64,000 nt of DNA, taken from contig NZ_LN849456.1 of the NCBI RefSeq assembly GCF_900070355.1, positions 434,001-498,000 on the forward strand, given 5' to 3'. The notes under the pieces are model-generated. The model did not search any database. It had not been told where the DNA came from and saw only the letters and a program-made list of their open reading frames with translations. The DNA comes from Devriesea agamarum. Its GTDB lineage: Bacteria; Actinomycetota; Actinomycetes; Actinomycetales; Dermabacteraceae. The position numbers and the translations under genes were made by a program. Position 1 is the stretch's first letter. Each line of letters opens with the position of its first letter. Positions 25,590 through 35,884 of the stretch are shown one piece after another.

Positions 25590-28500
25590 TTAGTCCTGAT
25601 CGGAGTCCTCCTGAGGCCCTTGGTCCAGCTGGTCCTTCTTTGCTTGGTGGCGTAGCTCCCAGTAGACGAGGTCGGAGATTTCTTTGATGATCTGGCCGCG
25701 GCGGTGTGGGCTTTCGAAGAACTTCTCCAAGATGGTGTTCTGGGTGTCTTGATGGTCGAGTACGGCGTCGGTGACCGCCTTCTCCATCGTCTGTGACTCG
25801 CGGAACTGTTCCTTGGTGTTGGCGTTGACCTGATCCTTGATGGCTTCGTTCTGCACGAGGATCGTGACCACGCCCTGTACCCAGGACTGAACCGAGTCGG
25901 GGTTGAAGTCCTCATCCTCGAACAGTGAGTTGATGTTGTTGAGGATTTCCTCCCACGCCACCATGTGCGGGTCGCGCGAGTGCCCGCCGCCGACGCCCAT
26001 CGGCTTGAGCTTCTCACCATCGCCGACGAGCGGGATTGCCCCCTCGCTCTTGCGGGTTTGCTTGATGTGGGTCAGCTCGATGCTGCTGAAGTCCAGCTCC
26101 TCCGGAGTCTTGCGCCCGGTCAGGCGTGGACGGAGAAGCCGGAGGAACAGTGCGAGTTTCTCCAGGTCGGTGTCCTGGTAGTCGACGATCTGGGACAGGA
26201 AGTCATACAGCCGGACGAAGGAGCCGACGTCCTTGCGGAACAGGTCAAGCTCATCGACCTCGGCTTTGCTCTTGTCCTGCACGGCGGCGACGTAGCGGTC
26301 GTTGAACCTGTCGGCGGCTCGCTTGAGTGGGGCGGTGTGTTTCCCGTGGGCTTTGTCGATGATGAAGGCTTGCGCGAATTCGTCCACGTCGTCGCGGGTG
26401 TAGATCCCGGCTGTCGCGAGCTTGCGTGAGAGGTCGTGCACGAGGTCGGGGTCGCTGGTCTCGATGATCTCGGCGGTCCGGTAGTACGGCAGGAACGCTT
26501 CGAGGATCGTGTCAGCATCGTTGATGAAGTCGAGAATGAACGTGGTGTCCTTACCCCTTACAGGCAGGGTGCGGTTCAGGCGTGAGAGGGTTTGGACGGC
26601 CTCGATCCCGTCGAGGCGCTTGTCGACGTACATCGCGCACAGCAGCGGCTGGTCGAACCCGGTCTGGTACTTGTTCGCCACGATCAGCACCTGGAACTGG
26701 TCCCCGGCGAAGGCCTGCGGGATGCCACGTCCGCGCAGGTCGGGGTTCATGTTCGCTTCGGTGTAGGGCTCCTGCACACCGGGCACGGTGTCTTCGATCT
26801 GCTCTGAGGTGAGGCTGCCGGAGAATGCCACGAGGGTGCCGAGCTGGTAGTCGTGCTTGTCGATGTACTTATCGATCGCCATCTTGTACTTGAGCGCGGC
26901 GGCACGGCTCGAGGTCACCACCATCGCCTTCGCGTGACCATCGAGCAGGTGGGCGACGTTTTCGCGGTAGTGCTCGACGATGATCTGCACCTTCTGGGCG
27001 ATGTTCGTCGGGTGCAGGCTCACCCACCGCATCAGCCCCTTCTTCGCGGTACCCTCATCCACCAACTCATCGGTGTCTGTGGTCTCGCCCAACTCATCGG
27101 TGTCTGTGGTCTCGCCGGTCTTCTGGGCAAGCTGGAACGCGGTCTTGTAGGTGGTGTAGTTGCGCAGCACGTCAAGGATGAATCCTTCCTCGATGGCCTG
27201 CTGCATCGTGTACACGTGGAACGGTGCCGGTTTCCCGTCGGCTCCGGGGCGGCCGAACATCTCCAATGTCTTACCCTTCGGGGTCGCGGTGAACGCATAG
27301 AACGAGATGTTCTGAGCGGTAGCGCGTGCCGCCATCTCGGCCGCGAGCACATCCTCCACGCTGACCTCGCCACCGTTTTCGAGTGCCTCCACTTCGGCCT
27401 GCGAGAGGACTTGGCGGAGCTTCTGCGCGCTCGTGCCCGTCTGTGAGGAGTGGGCCTCGTCCGCGATCACCGCGAACTTCCGATCCGCGAGCCCACCCTG
27501 CTCGGCGAGAGCCTCGAGCACGAACGGGAACGTCTGCAGCGTGACGATGATGATCAGCTTGCCGTTGGACAGTTCCTGCGCGAGGAGCCCTGACTTCGAG
27601 GACGCGGAGGCCTTGCGCACTTCATCAGTGTTGATCGTCCCCACCACGCCCTTGGTGCCCTCAATGCCCTTGATGGCTTTCTGGAGCTGGTCATCGAGCA
27701 CGGTCCGGTCGGTCACGACGATCACCGAGTCGAACACCTTCGAGTTCGTATCGTCATACAGGTTCGATAAGCCATGCGCCAACCAGGCGATCGAGTTCGT
27801 CTTACCCGAACCAGCAGAATGCTGGATCAGGTACTTCTTCCCCGGGCCCTCGGCTTGCGTGGTCTCCAACAGGCTCGTGACGGCTTCCCACTGGTGGAAG
27901 CGCGGGAAGATGATCTGCTTGCTGCGCGTGCGCTCACCGGTGATCGGGTCGACCTTCTCGGTGATCTGCAGGTTCACGAACCGCTCCAGGATCTGTAGCC
28001 AGTTGTCCCGCTGCAGCACCTTCTCCCACAAGTACGAGGTCGCGGCGCCATTCGGGTTGACCGGGTTGCCCGCCCCACCGTTGTTACCCAAGTTGAACGG
28101 CAGGAACACGGTGTTCGCACCATCGAGCTTCGTGGTCATGCGAATCTCGTCGGTGGAGACCGCGAAATGCACCAACGCGCGGGACCCGAACTTCAGCAGC
28201 GGCTCGCCCTGCGGCAGCCGGTCCCTGCGATACTGGCGAACCGCGTCATCAATCGACTGCGTGTTGTCCGTCTTCAACTCCGCTGTTGCCACCGGCAGGC
28301 CGTTGACGAAGAACACCAGATCAATCGAATCCTGCGGACGCTTCTTCGAATGATGTACCTGACGCACCACACGTAGCCGGTTCGCCGCGTAATGCTCCTG
28401 GGCTTCGGGATTCATCGACGTGGCCGGTTTGAACGCGTACATGCTGAACTTCGCGGGAGTCTTCCGGAACCCACCGCGCAGCACCGCCAACAGTCCGCCA

Positions 28501-28766
28501 CCATGCTCCAGCGGCTGATCCAGCTCCTTGACCAGCCGATCCAGCAGCAGCCGTTTCGCGAGCGCGGCCTCCACCTGTGAGGCGTCCTCTGGTACCACCC
28601 GCGCCCACTGATCCGGCTGAGTCGCCTGCAACCAAGTGAACACGTCCTCCGGGATCAGAGCCAGCTCCTGGTTGTAACCAGAGAACTCTTTGTCATACAG
28701 CCAGCCGTGCGAAACGAGGTACTCGCAGATCTCGGTCTCAAAACTCTTTTCGTGTTGAACACCCAT
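25590..28766 (-). CDS. hsdR: Type I restriction enzyme R subunit (HsdR)
   Basis: The 1058-residue protein has an N-terminal PD-(D/E)xK nuclease domain with DSIDLVFFVNG and the AELKT motif (about residues 146-166). The superfamily 2 helicase motor follows: Walker A HSAGSGKT at 316-323, DEAH box in VIADEAHSSQTG, and motif VI region ANKYQTGFDQP followed by QTLSRLNR. The C-terminal helical domain binds the methyltransferase core. With HsdM and HsdS it forms the ATP-driven translocating nuclease that cuts unmethylated DNA. It is 11 bases downstream of hsdS. A perfect 27-bp tandem duplication (GETTDTDEL twice) lies in the motor region but keeps the frame. Length is normal and no stop interrupts it. 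Confidence 0.95.
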   Translation of the reverse strand: MGVQHEKSFETEICEYLVSHGWLYDKEFSGYNQELALIPEDVFTWLQATQPDQWARVVPEDASQVEAALAKRLLLDRLVKELDQPLEHGGGLLAVLRGGFRKTPAKFSMYAFKPATSMNPEAQEHYAANRLRVVRQVHHSKKRPQDSIDLVFFVNGLPVATAELKTDNTQSIDDAVRQYRRDRLPQGEPLLKFGSRALVHFAVSTDEIRMTTKLDGANTVFLPFNLGNNGGAGNPVNPNGAATSYLWEKVLQRDNWLQILERFVNLQITEKVDPITGERTRSKQIIFPRFHQWEAVTSLLETTQAEGPGKKYLIQHSAGSGKTNSIAWLAHGLSNLYDDTNSKVFDSVIVVTDRTVLDDQLQKAIKGIEGTKGVVGTINTDEVRKASASSKSGLLAQELSNGKLIIIVTLQTFPFVLEALAEQGGLADRKFAVIADEAHSSQTGTSAQKLRQVLSQAEVEALENGGEVSVEDVLAAEMAARATAQNISFYAFTATPKGKTLEMFGRPGADGKPAPFHVYTMQQAIEEGFILDVLRNYTTYKTAFQLAQKTGETTDTDELGETTDTDELVDEGTAKKGLMRWVSLHPTNIAQKVQIIVEHYRENVAHLLDGHAKAMVVTSSRAAALKYKMAIDKYIDKHDYQLGTLVAFSGSLTSEQIEDTVPGVQEPYTEANMNPDLRGRGIPQAFAGDQFQVLIVANKYQTGFDQPLLCAMYVDKRLDGIEAVQTLSRLNRTLPVRGKDTTFILDFINDADTILEAFLPYYRTAEIIETSDPDLVHDLSRKLATAGIYTRDDVDEFAQAFIIDKAHGKHTAPLKRAADRFNDRYVAAVQDKSKAEVDELDLFRKDVGSFVRLYDFLSQIVDYQDTDLEKLALFLRLLRPRLTGRKTPEELDFSSIELTHIKQTRKSEGAIPLVGDGEKLKPMGVGGGHSRDPHMVAWEEILNNINSLFEDEDFNPDSVQSWVQGVVTILVQNEAIKDQVNANTKEQFRESQTMEKAVTDAVLDHQDTQNTILEKFFESPHRRGQIIKEISDLVYWELRHQAKKDQLDQGPQEDSDQD
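27062..27115. repeat. 27-bp perfect tandem duplication inside hsdR
   Basis: Bases 27062-27088 are repeated exactly at 27089-27115. On the coding strand this gives GETTDTDEL twice in a row, followed by VDEG. The repeat unit is a multiple of three, so HsdR stays in frame. Such short repeats can expand or contract by slippage. Confidence 0.9.
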
Positions 28767-28777
28767 AACCGTTCTTC

Positions 28778-29967
28778 CTATACCTCGATCTGTCCCGTCA
28801 CCGCAGCGGTAATCAACGCCGAACGCCGCTCCTGCAGCAGCTCGATGGCTTCGTTGCCTCGAGCGATCAGCCTTTCGGCTTCAGCTGTTCTCTCAGTGTT
28901 CTCGCTCACCAACCGATCCTGTATGTCCTTGGATGGCACCAAAGATGTGAGCCTAAGGAATACCTCCGGGTAGAGCCTCAAGCGCGACTCCCAGATACCG
29001 CGCGAGTTCGCCTTCATGAGGCTCACATACGCGGCCGTTCGGTACATGCAGTCGAAAAACATGGGGTTTACCGCATCCAGATCACGGAACCTGTACACGT
29101 CGTATGCAGGGCTCACGATCCCCTCATATTGGGAGACACCGAGGGCGCCCATCCACGCCCACATCGTGTTGATGACCAGCTCGTCCTTCGCAACAAGCCT
29201 GTAGCCGACGGTGGATTCCGCCTCGAACATGGTCACGTTCTTCATGGAACGAGGCGTCACCCCCGTGATGTGACTGACTGACAACATCTCCTCTTCACCG
29301 GTATCACTTCGCCCATCCACGTGCTCCAGGATGTGACGATTCCGCAGGACTTCCCAACCCTCAGGAGGATTCAGGAAAGGATCGCTGGTCGCTCCGCCCC
29401 AGAAAGCATGCTCGCGCCATATCTGCAGACGATACGTCGTGAGGTCCAGGAGTTCGCGTTGCTTGGCAATGAGGTGGTCGATTTTCGCTGTCTCCTCATC
29501 CAAGAACGCCACGATTCGTTGCATATCTTGGACCGACGGCGCGGGAACGAGCAGCTCCCGATATCTGGAGGACGAGAAATTCTCGATAGTCGATTGAACC
29601 GCGTTGGCGCGCACCTGATCTGAGAAGTGCTGGGACTCCGTCCAATACGAAAGGAATTCCCCGTGAATATCGGACGCCGGGCGAACTCGAACCAAGAAGC
29701 CCGCGTAGCAGGCTGGAGAGAGTTCCCGATAAAGGACGGACTTGCCAATAGAGCCGGCCGACACTAGGAGAAGGTCGCCCCAATGAACCTGAGCTTTACC
29801 AGCCGTCTCGGGAGGTTGAGAAACGCGAATGTCATCCTTCAGTGACCTTGGGTCACGAATGTCCGTCGTCCGAATGTAGCGGGGATCAGCATCGTTCGAT
29901 TGGTCACCGGGAAGACCTAGTCCGTTAGTTATTGGAACCTGACTCCAGTGGCGCAGGGGAATCAACT

Positions 29968-29971
<4 letters not shown>
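28778..29971 (-). CDS. hsdS: Type I restriction enzyme specificity subunit (HsdS)
   Basis: The 397-residue protein has the two-repeat HsdS layout. The first target-recognition domain ends with the conserved helix ENFSSSRYRELLVPAPSVQD and the coiled-coil spacer IVAFLDEETAKIDHLIAKQRE. The second domain is followed by the matching spacer LVSENTERTAEAERLIARGNEAI and the tail ITAAVTGQIEV. Each recognition domain reads one half of a bipartite DNA target; the sequence recognised cannot be predicted here. Its ATG overlaps the hsdM stop (ATGA), as usual for stoichiometric assembly. No frameshift is visible. Confidence 0.93.
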
Positions 29972-31745
<1,774 letters not shown>

Positions 31746-31749
<4 letters not shown>

Positions 31750-31982
31750 GCGTCTTCTTCTTTCATTTCACTAGCGGGTATAACTTCGACGACATCTGCC
31801 ATTTGACACCGGAGTGCTCCACAGATTCGCGCGAGAACTTGTGTTGTCACGGTCTCATCGCGGCCCATCTTTGCGATGGTGGCGCTAGAGAGACCGGTGG
31901 CTTCGCGAAGGTCTTGTTTGGTCATGTTCTTGTCGATGAGGGTTTTCCAGAGCGGCTTGTAGCTTACCGCGGGTGTCGTCAT
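31746..31982 (-). CDS. XRE family HTH regulator in the R-M operon
   Basis: The 78-residue protein consists almost entirely of a Cro/C1-type HTH: LWKTLIDKNMTKQDLREATG, LSSATIAKMGRDE and ICGALRCQMADVVEVIP. Small XRE proteins of this kind often sit next to restriction systems and delay or limit nuclease expression. It overlaps both neighbours by four bases (ATGA), so it is produced together with HsdM. The inverted repeat at 33038-33072 upstream of the operon is a candidate binding site, by inference only. Confidence 0.85.
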
Positions 31983-32629
31983 TGGGTTTCGTCCTCTTCT
32001 GCCACGTTGATAACGCCTTCCAGGTAGCCGTATCGACCGTTACCTGCCTGCTGGGTGAATTCGATGAGGTTGCCCATCAAAGCCCGATCGACTCCGATTA
32101 CTTTGTCTGTGTTCTCCATAATGATCAGTTGTTGGCACTGGGATTCCTTGGTCAAGTAGGTGAAGATCCCTTCACGCATCGAGCCAGGTGCGTCAGCTCG
32201 GCCTTGATCGAAGCCTTTGAGGGGAGAGTCGATGACGAGAACACCTGGGTAGTGCGGAGAGCGTCGTTCTCTCAGATACCTGTGGAATGCGAGCAGGAGC
32301 ACCGTGTTGAAGAATGCGGAGTAGCCCTTGCCTTGTTCGTCCTTCTTCGGGTAGCCGGCTACTTCGATGTCGACGGTGGCCTTGTCGAAGGACACACGGT
32401 CGGCCCCAACGAAATGGGCCTCGTGCAGGATTTCGGACATGATCCTCCGCATGCTGTAGAAGAAGTCCGGTTCGAAGATCTCGAGCGGCTTGAACTTCTC
32501 GGTGGTCTCTGGAGGGTCTTCCATAGCGTCTAGATCAGATTCAAAGAGTCGTTGCTGCTCCACGAGTTGCTCGTGTAGCACTTGGGCCTCTTGGGCTGTT
32601 TTCAGTCCCGAAAACTGCTGGCCTTCCAT
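31979..32629 (-). CDS. C-terminal part of an SMC/ABC-like ATPase (probably truncated)
   Basis: The 216-residue frame starts with a coiled-coil-like segment (AQEAQVLHEQLVEQQRLFES). It then shows the C-terminal half of an SMC/Rad50-like ATPase head: GKGYSAFFNTVLLLAFHRYL (signature-like), Walker B VLVIDSPLKGFD and QQLIIMENTD. No Walker A lies anywhere upstream in the same frame, so the N-terminal head and most of the coiled coil are missing. The frame opens inside the 3' end of the 97-residue gene, as if a deletion had joined the two. Such ATPases occur in defence systems (for example three-component ABC systems). Whether this remnant is still translated and useful is unknown. Confidence 0.6.
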   Translation of the reverse strand: MEGQQFSGLKTAQEAQVLHEQLVEQQRLFESDLDAMEDPPETTEKFKPLEIFEPDFFYSMRRIMSEILHEAHFVGADRVSFDKATVDIEVAGYPKKDEQGKGYSAFFNTVLLLAFHRYLRERRSPHYPGVLVIDSPLKGFDQGRADAPGSMREGIFTYLTKESQCQQLIIMENTDKVIGVDRALMGNLIEFTQQAGNGRYGYLEGVINVAEEDETQ

Positions 32630-32895
32630 GGCGGCAGCCTGCGCTTGCCGTTGTAGAACTTGCTCAGGTCAGTCTCATTGATTCCCTTCCACACGCCAGC
32701 GCTGATGGCGGAGCGGCCGACCTGACGCTTGACCTCGCTTATGGACTCGTATTCCTCCAGCTTGTACGTGTACAAGATGATGTCGAAGAAGTCCTTGATG
32801 AAGCCGGACCTGCTCTTAGCGATGCCAGGAATGTGTTGGTGCATCAACTGGAGGTAGGTGCCAAGGGCATAGGTATTGGCTGGCTTCTCGGCCAT
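32602..32895 (-). CDS. Unrecognised 97-residue protein leading the R-M operon
   Basis: The ATG at 32893-32895 has an excellent AAGGAGGTG Shine-Dalgarno sequence, so this is the likely first gene of the operon. The protein (MAEKPANTYALGTYLQLMHQ… then SRSGFIKDFFDIILYTYKLE… and TDLSKFYNGKRRLPP) is helical and soluble. I do not recognise a family. The last eight residues (WKASSFRD) are read in a frame that, shifted, encodes the opening of the ATPase fragment. The natural C-terminus may therefore be lost at a deletion point after KRRLPP. By position it could be an accessory subunit of the ATPase's original system. Confidence 0.6.
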   Translation of the reverse strand: MAEKPANTYALGTYLQLMHQHIPGIAKSRSGFIKDFFDIILYTYKLEEYESISEVKRQVGRSAISAGVWKGINETDLSKFYNGKRRLPPWKASSFRD

Positions 32896-33251
32896 CTCGC
32901 ACCTCCTTGTCACGGATCTTGTCACCGCGTCGCCTCATCTCGCCTCGGGCCAGAACTGGCTCTCTCCCTAGCGTTGAAAGTAGTGAGAGGGACCTGCTCC
33001 GGATGGGTGCAGCGATACGCCAAGTCTACCGGATCTGTTCGCGAACGTGGTCACAAAGTTCACGTTCGCGAGCACGTCGCTCTCCTGGCGGCGACAACAG
33101 TCGTTCGCCTCCCACTACCGAGTGACGAAGGAGGTGACTCAGCGCTGTCGCAGTCGCGACCCACGCGAGGGAAGTAGCCGTCGCCGGTCCGCAGCGTAGC
33201 TAACTGGGGATCTCACTTTTCAACCACATCAGGAGACTGCTCGTCGGGCCT
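32896..33251. promoter_or_regulatory. Probable promoter region of the R-M operon with an inverted repeat at 33038-33072
   Basis: No supported gene lies here. TTCGCGAACGTG (33038-33049) and CACGTTCGCGAG (33061-33072) are inverted complements at 11 of 12 positions around an 11-base spacer. The left arm also contains the perfect palindrome GTTCGCGAAC (33037-33046). The site is about 140-180 bases upstream of the first gene of the R-M operon and could be the operator of the XRE protein or a weak hairpin. A -10/-35 pair could not be assigned with confidence. Confidence 0.45.
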
Positions 33252-33305
33252 GGCGGGTACCCACCTGGTGGCCAGCACAACGCTACCGCCGGGTGGGTAC
33301 CCGCC
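33252..33305 (+). terminator. Hairpin with 14-bp perfect arms and a following T-rich run
   Basis: GGCGGGTACCCACC (33252-33265) and GGTGGGTACCCGCC (33292-33305) are exact inverted complements around 26 bases. On the plus strand TTCTTTT follows directly, as in an intrinsic terminator. Each arm also holds the palindrome GGGTACCC. No intact plus-strand gene lies upstream, so it may be left over from the phage-derived segment. Confidence 0.55.
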
Positions 33306-33508
33306 TTCTTTTCGCCCCGACGACTCCTGAGCCTGTGCCCTTCGACCACGTCTGTGACCCCACCACTGGTGGAGAAACGGAGGCAGCGGTGGCACACCGC
33401 CCTCACAACAACATCCCCGCTCCCTACTCGGCACGCACCCAACACGCTGCGGGCAAGGAGTTCACCCAGATCTCTACGTGCCCTCACGGGTCGTCGATCG
33501 GTCGCAAA

Positions 33509-33780
33509 TGGGGAATGCTCGAAACCTACGGCGGCAAGCTCGTGGAGAACATCATCCAAGCCATCGCCCGCGACCTGTGCTCACCCACGCCATGAGCCAA
33601 CTCGACGCTGCGGGCCACCAGATCGTCATGCACATCCATGACGAAGTCGTCCTCCCCCCAACGATGACCAGACCACGGTCAGCGAGGTGCGCGCACTCGT
33701 GGCCCACACCCCAGCCTGGGGCGAAGGGTCTGCCGCTGAACGCTGACGGCTACGAATACGACTTCTACATGAAGGACTAG
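33509..33780 (+). pseudogene. Remnant of a phage-type family A DNA polymerase (3' end)
   Basis: Pieces of a family A polymerase C-terminus follow each other in three changing frames: WGMLETYGGKLVENIIQAIARD, then LTHAMSQLDAAGHQIVMHIHDEVVL (motif C with HDEVV), then NDDQTTVSEVRALVAHTPAWGEG, and finally LPLNADGYEYDFYMKD before the stop. The tail wording is typical of phage-encoded polymerases rather than of chromosomal PolA. At least three frameshifts exclude function. Sequence upstream of 33509 in the same frame (from 33293) is not recognisable. Confidence 0.8.
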
Positions 33781-34097
33781 GGACGCGTGACTTGGCTGGG
33801 TGCGTGGATGTGGCGAGTTCTGTCGATAAACCTGGCTGGGGGTAGCGGGCCAAGGCTTGCAAGCTCATCAAGGTAGCTAAGGGCTGCGCCGCTGGCCCCG
33901 CTGCGAGCGGCTGGCACGAACTGGAGGGCAGGAGCGTTGATTTGGATATCCTCGCCCAGGGAAGTCATCCGTTCTGCCATCGAATAGTGTTCCGTAGTTC
34001 GGTCTCAGCCTACCGGGGATCACGGACACAATACGGGAACGCCGGGGCACGTTCTTGACTCGCATCATCCGTACCGAGCGCCAGGCGAAGTGAGCGG
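33781..34097. other. 317-bp gap at the island's right edge
   Basis: A minus-strand open frame (33777-33980, starting MAERMTSLGEDIQINAPALQ) has a sensible-looking N-terminus but ends after 67 codons, and no family is recognised. It could be a truncated phage or mobile-element gene. The rest shows no gene, repeat or tRNA that could serve as an attachment site. Confidence 0.35.
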
Positions 34098-34904
34098 TCA
34101 TCTGGTCGCATAGAAGGCCACAGCTGCCGAGGCCGCCACGTTCAGCGAGTCCACGCCGTGCATCATCGGAATCGTCACCCGACGGTCGAGCCGTCGTTCG
34201 GCTTGGCGCGTTAGCCCTTGACCTTCCGTACCGAACACCAGGGCGAGGTTCTGGTGATCCTCGGTGACCAGCTCGTCCAAACTGATCGCACGCTCCCCCA
34301 GCGTCATGCCTGCCACAATGTACCCGCACTCCTTGATGAGGTCGATGTCGTCCGGCCACGACTCGATACGAGTCCACGGCACCTGGAAAACAGTCCCCAT
34401 CGAGACTCGGATTGAACGGCGGTAAAGCGGATCCGCACAGCTCGGTGTGACCAGCACAGCATCAACGCCGATTGCCGCGGCCGATCTAAAAGCGGCTCCA
34501 AGATTCGTATGATCAACGATGTCCTCGAAAATCGCGATCCGCGAGCGCTCCCCCATTCCCGCTAGCACATCGCGAAGGCGTGGTAATTCGGGGCGATGCA
34601 TGGCTGCTAGTGCGCCTCGGTGCAGATGGAATCCAGTGATCTTTTCCAGTAAAGCCTCGGGCGCGATATACACCGGCACGTCGGGGAAAGGCTCCCACAA
34701 CGGAGCGAATTTATCCCGCCATTTTTCACTGAGCAGGAAAGAACGCGGTGTGCACCCGGCAGCAAACGCTCGTGAAATCACGTTGTAGCTTTCGGCCATG
34801 AACAGGCCGCGTTCGACGTCGAGCCGGGAGCGCAACCGGACATCTGTCAGGCGCAGATAGTCATCCAGGCGCGGGTCGTTGGCCTCGGTGGGATATTCGA
34901 TCAT
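34098..34904 (-). CDS. SPOUT-class (TrmH/SpoU family) RNA 2'-O-methyltransferase
   Basis: The 268-residue protein has an N-terminal substrate-binding domain (RLRSRLDVERGLFMAESYNV) and the knotted SPOUT domain. Motif 1 is IFEDIVDHTNLGAAFRSAAA, motif 2 is LALVFGTEGQGL and motif 3 is IPMMHGVDSLNVAASAAVAF. It should transfer a methyl group from SAM to a ribose 2'-OH in rRNA or tRNA; the exact nucleotide cannot be told. The last 80 residues match the orphan fragment at 20890-21135. If the island integrated here, the part after ECGYIVAGM may be of element origin. The ABC ATPase gene lies 66 bases upstream on the same strand. Confidence 0.9.
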   Translation of the reverse strand: MIEYPTEANDPRLDDYLRLTDVRLRSRLDVERGLFMAESYNVISRAFAAGCTPRSFLLSEKWRDKFAPLWEPFPDVPVYIAPEALLEKITGFHLHRGALAAMHRPELPRLRDVLAGMGERSRIAIFEDIVDHTNLGAAFRSAAAIGVDAVLVTPSCADPLYRRSIRVSMGTVFQVPWTRIESWPDDIDLIKECGYIVAGMTLGERAISLDELVTEDHQNLALVFGTEGQGLTRQAERRLDRRVTIPMMHGVDSLNVAASAAVAFYATR

Positions 34905-34970
34905 GCGTTATTCGTCATGTGCTGTCGGTGTATTTGAATGCAGATCGCTGAGCTCAACAGACTGGGCGCC

Positions 34971-35762
34971 TTAACCGAGCGGAACCGCGCGGGCAGAAAA
35001 ACGCCCATCGCGTCGTTCCACCAGCAAAGGCAGTCCGAACGTGCGCGTGAGATGGGTTGAAGTGATCGTCGCTTCCAGCGGACCCGCGGCCATGATCCGA
35101 CCTTCGCGCAGCAGCAGCGCATGGGTGTAGCCCGGCGGAATTTCCTCAACATGGTGGGTGACGAGCACCGTCACCGGCGTCAGGGGATCTTTGGCGAGGA
35201 TGGACAAAGATCGCAGGAGTTCTTCTCGTCCTCCCAGGTCCAAGCCCGATGCCGGTTCGTCGAGGAGCAGAAGCTCGGGGTCTGTCATCAGTGCCCGGGC
35301 CGATAACACTCGTTTGCGTTCTCCGGAGGACAACGTCGCAAACGAACGAGTGGCGAGGTGTCCGACGCCGAAGGCTTGCAACAGCTCATCGGCTCGCTGC
35401 TCATCTTCGGGGGCGTATTCCTCGCGCCAGCGTCCAGTCACCCCGTAGCCCGCGGTGATCACAACATCTCTTACGCGTTCGCGTCCGGGGATGGTGTCGG
35501 CTAATTCGGCTGACGCCAATCCGATGAGGGGGCGCAGTTCAAATACATCGCACCGTCCAAGCCGCTGATCGAGCACGTCAACGGTGCCCGCGGTTGGGTG
35601 CAGTCGCGCGGCGAGCAGCCGGATCAGCGTGGATTTCCCGGCGCCATTGGGACCCAGCACAACCCAGCGTTCTCCGTCTCGAATGGTCCAGTCGACTTGA
35701 TCCAGCAAATGCTGTTCATTGCGACGGACGATGACCTCGTGTAACGACGCGACTTCGACCAT
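34971..35762 (-). CDS. ABC transporter ATP-binding protein without adjacent permease
   Basis: The 263-residue protein has Walker A LGPNGAGKSTLIRLLAAR (about residues 37-54), the signature LSSGERKR, Walker B LLLLDEPASGLD and the switch His in LVTHHVEEIPPG. A single nucleotide-binding domain is present and there is no membrane gene beside it. It resembles stand-alone actinobacterial ABC proteins of the iron-complex or YlmA type, which lie next to a SpoU methyltransferase gene in many genomes. It may serve a transporter elsewhere or act without one. The ATG has no strong Shine-Dalgarno sequence. Confidence 0.88.
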   Translation of the reverse strand: MVEVASLHEVIVRRNEQHLLDQVDWTIRDGERWVVLGPNGAGKSTLIRLLAARLHPTAGTVDVLDQRLGRCDVFELRPLIGLASAELADTIPGRERVRDVVITAGYGVTGRWREEYAPEDEQRADELLQAFGVGHLATRSFATLSSGERKRVLSARALMTDPELLLLDEPASGLDLGGREELLRSLSILAKDPLTPVTVLVTHHVEEIPPGYTHALLLREGRIMAAGPLEATITSTHLTRTFGLPLLVERRDGRFSARAVPLG

Positions 35763-35884
35763 GTGCTTAGGTTATCGTCCCCGGCTCGTAGCGCGGTGTA
35801 CCTAGACTGGCCGGGTTGCACATCGGATCGGACAATATCGTCGGGGATCGGTGCACGCGCAGCCGCACCATCGCAGGAGGAGAT

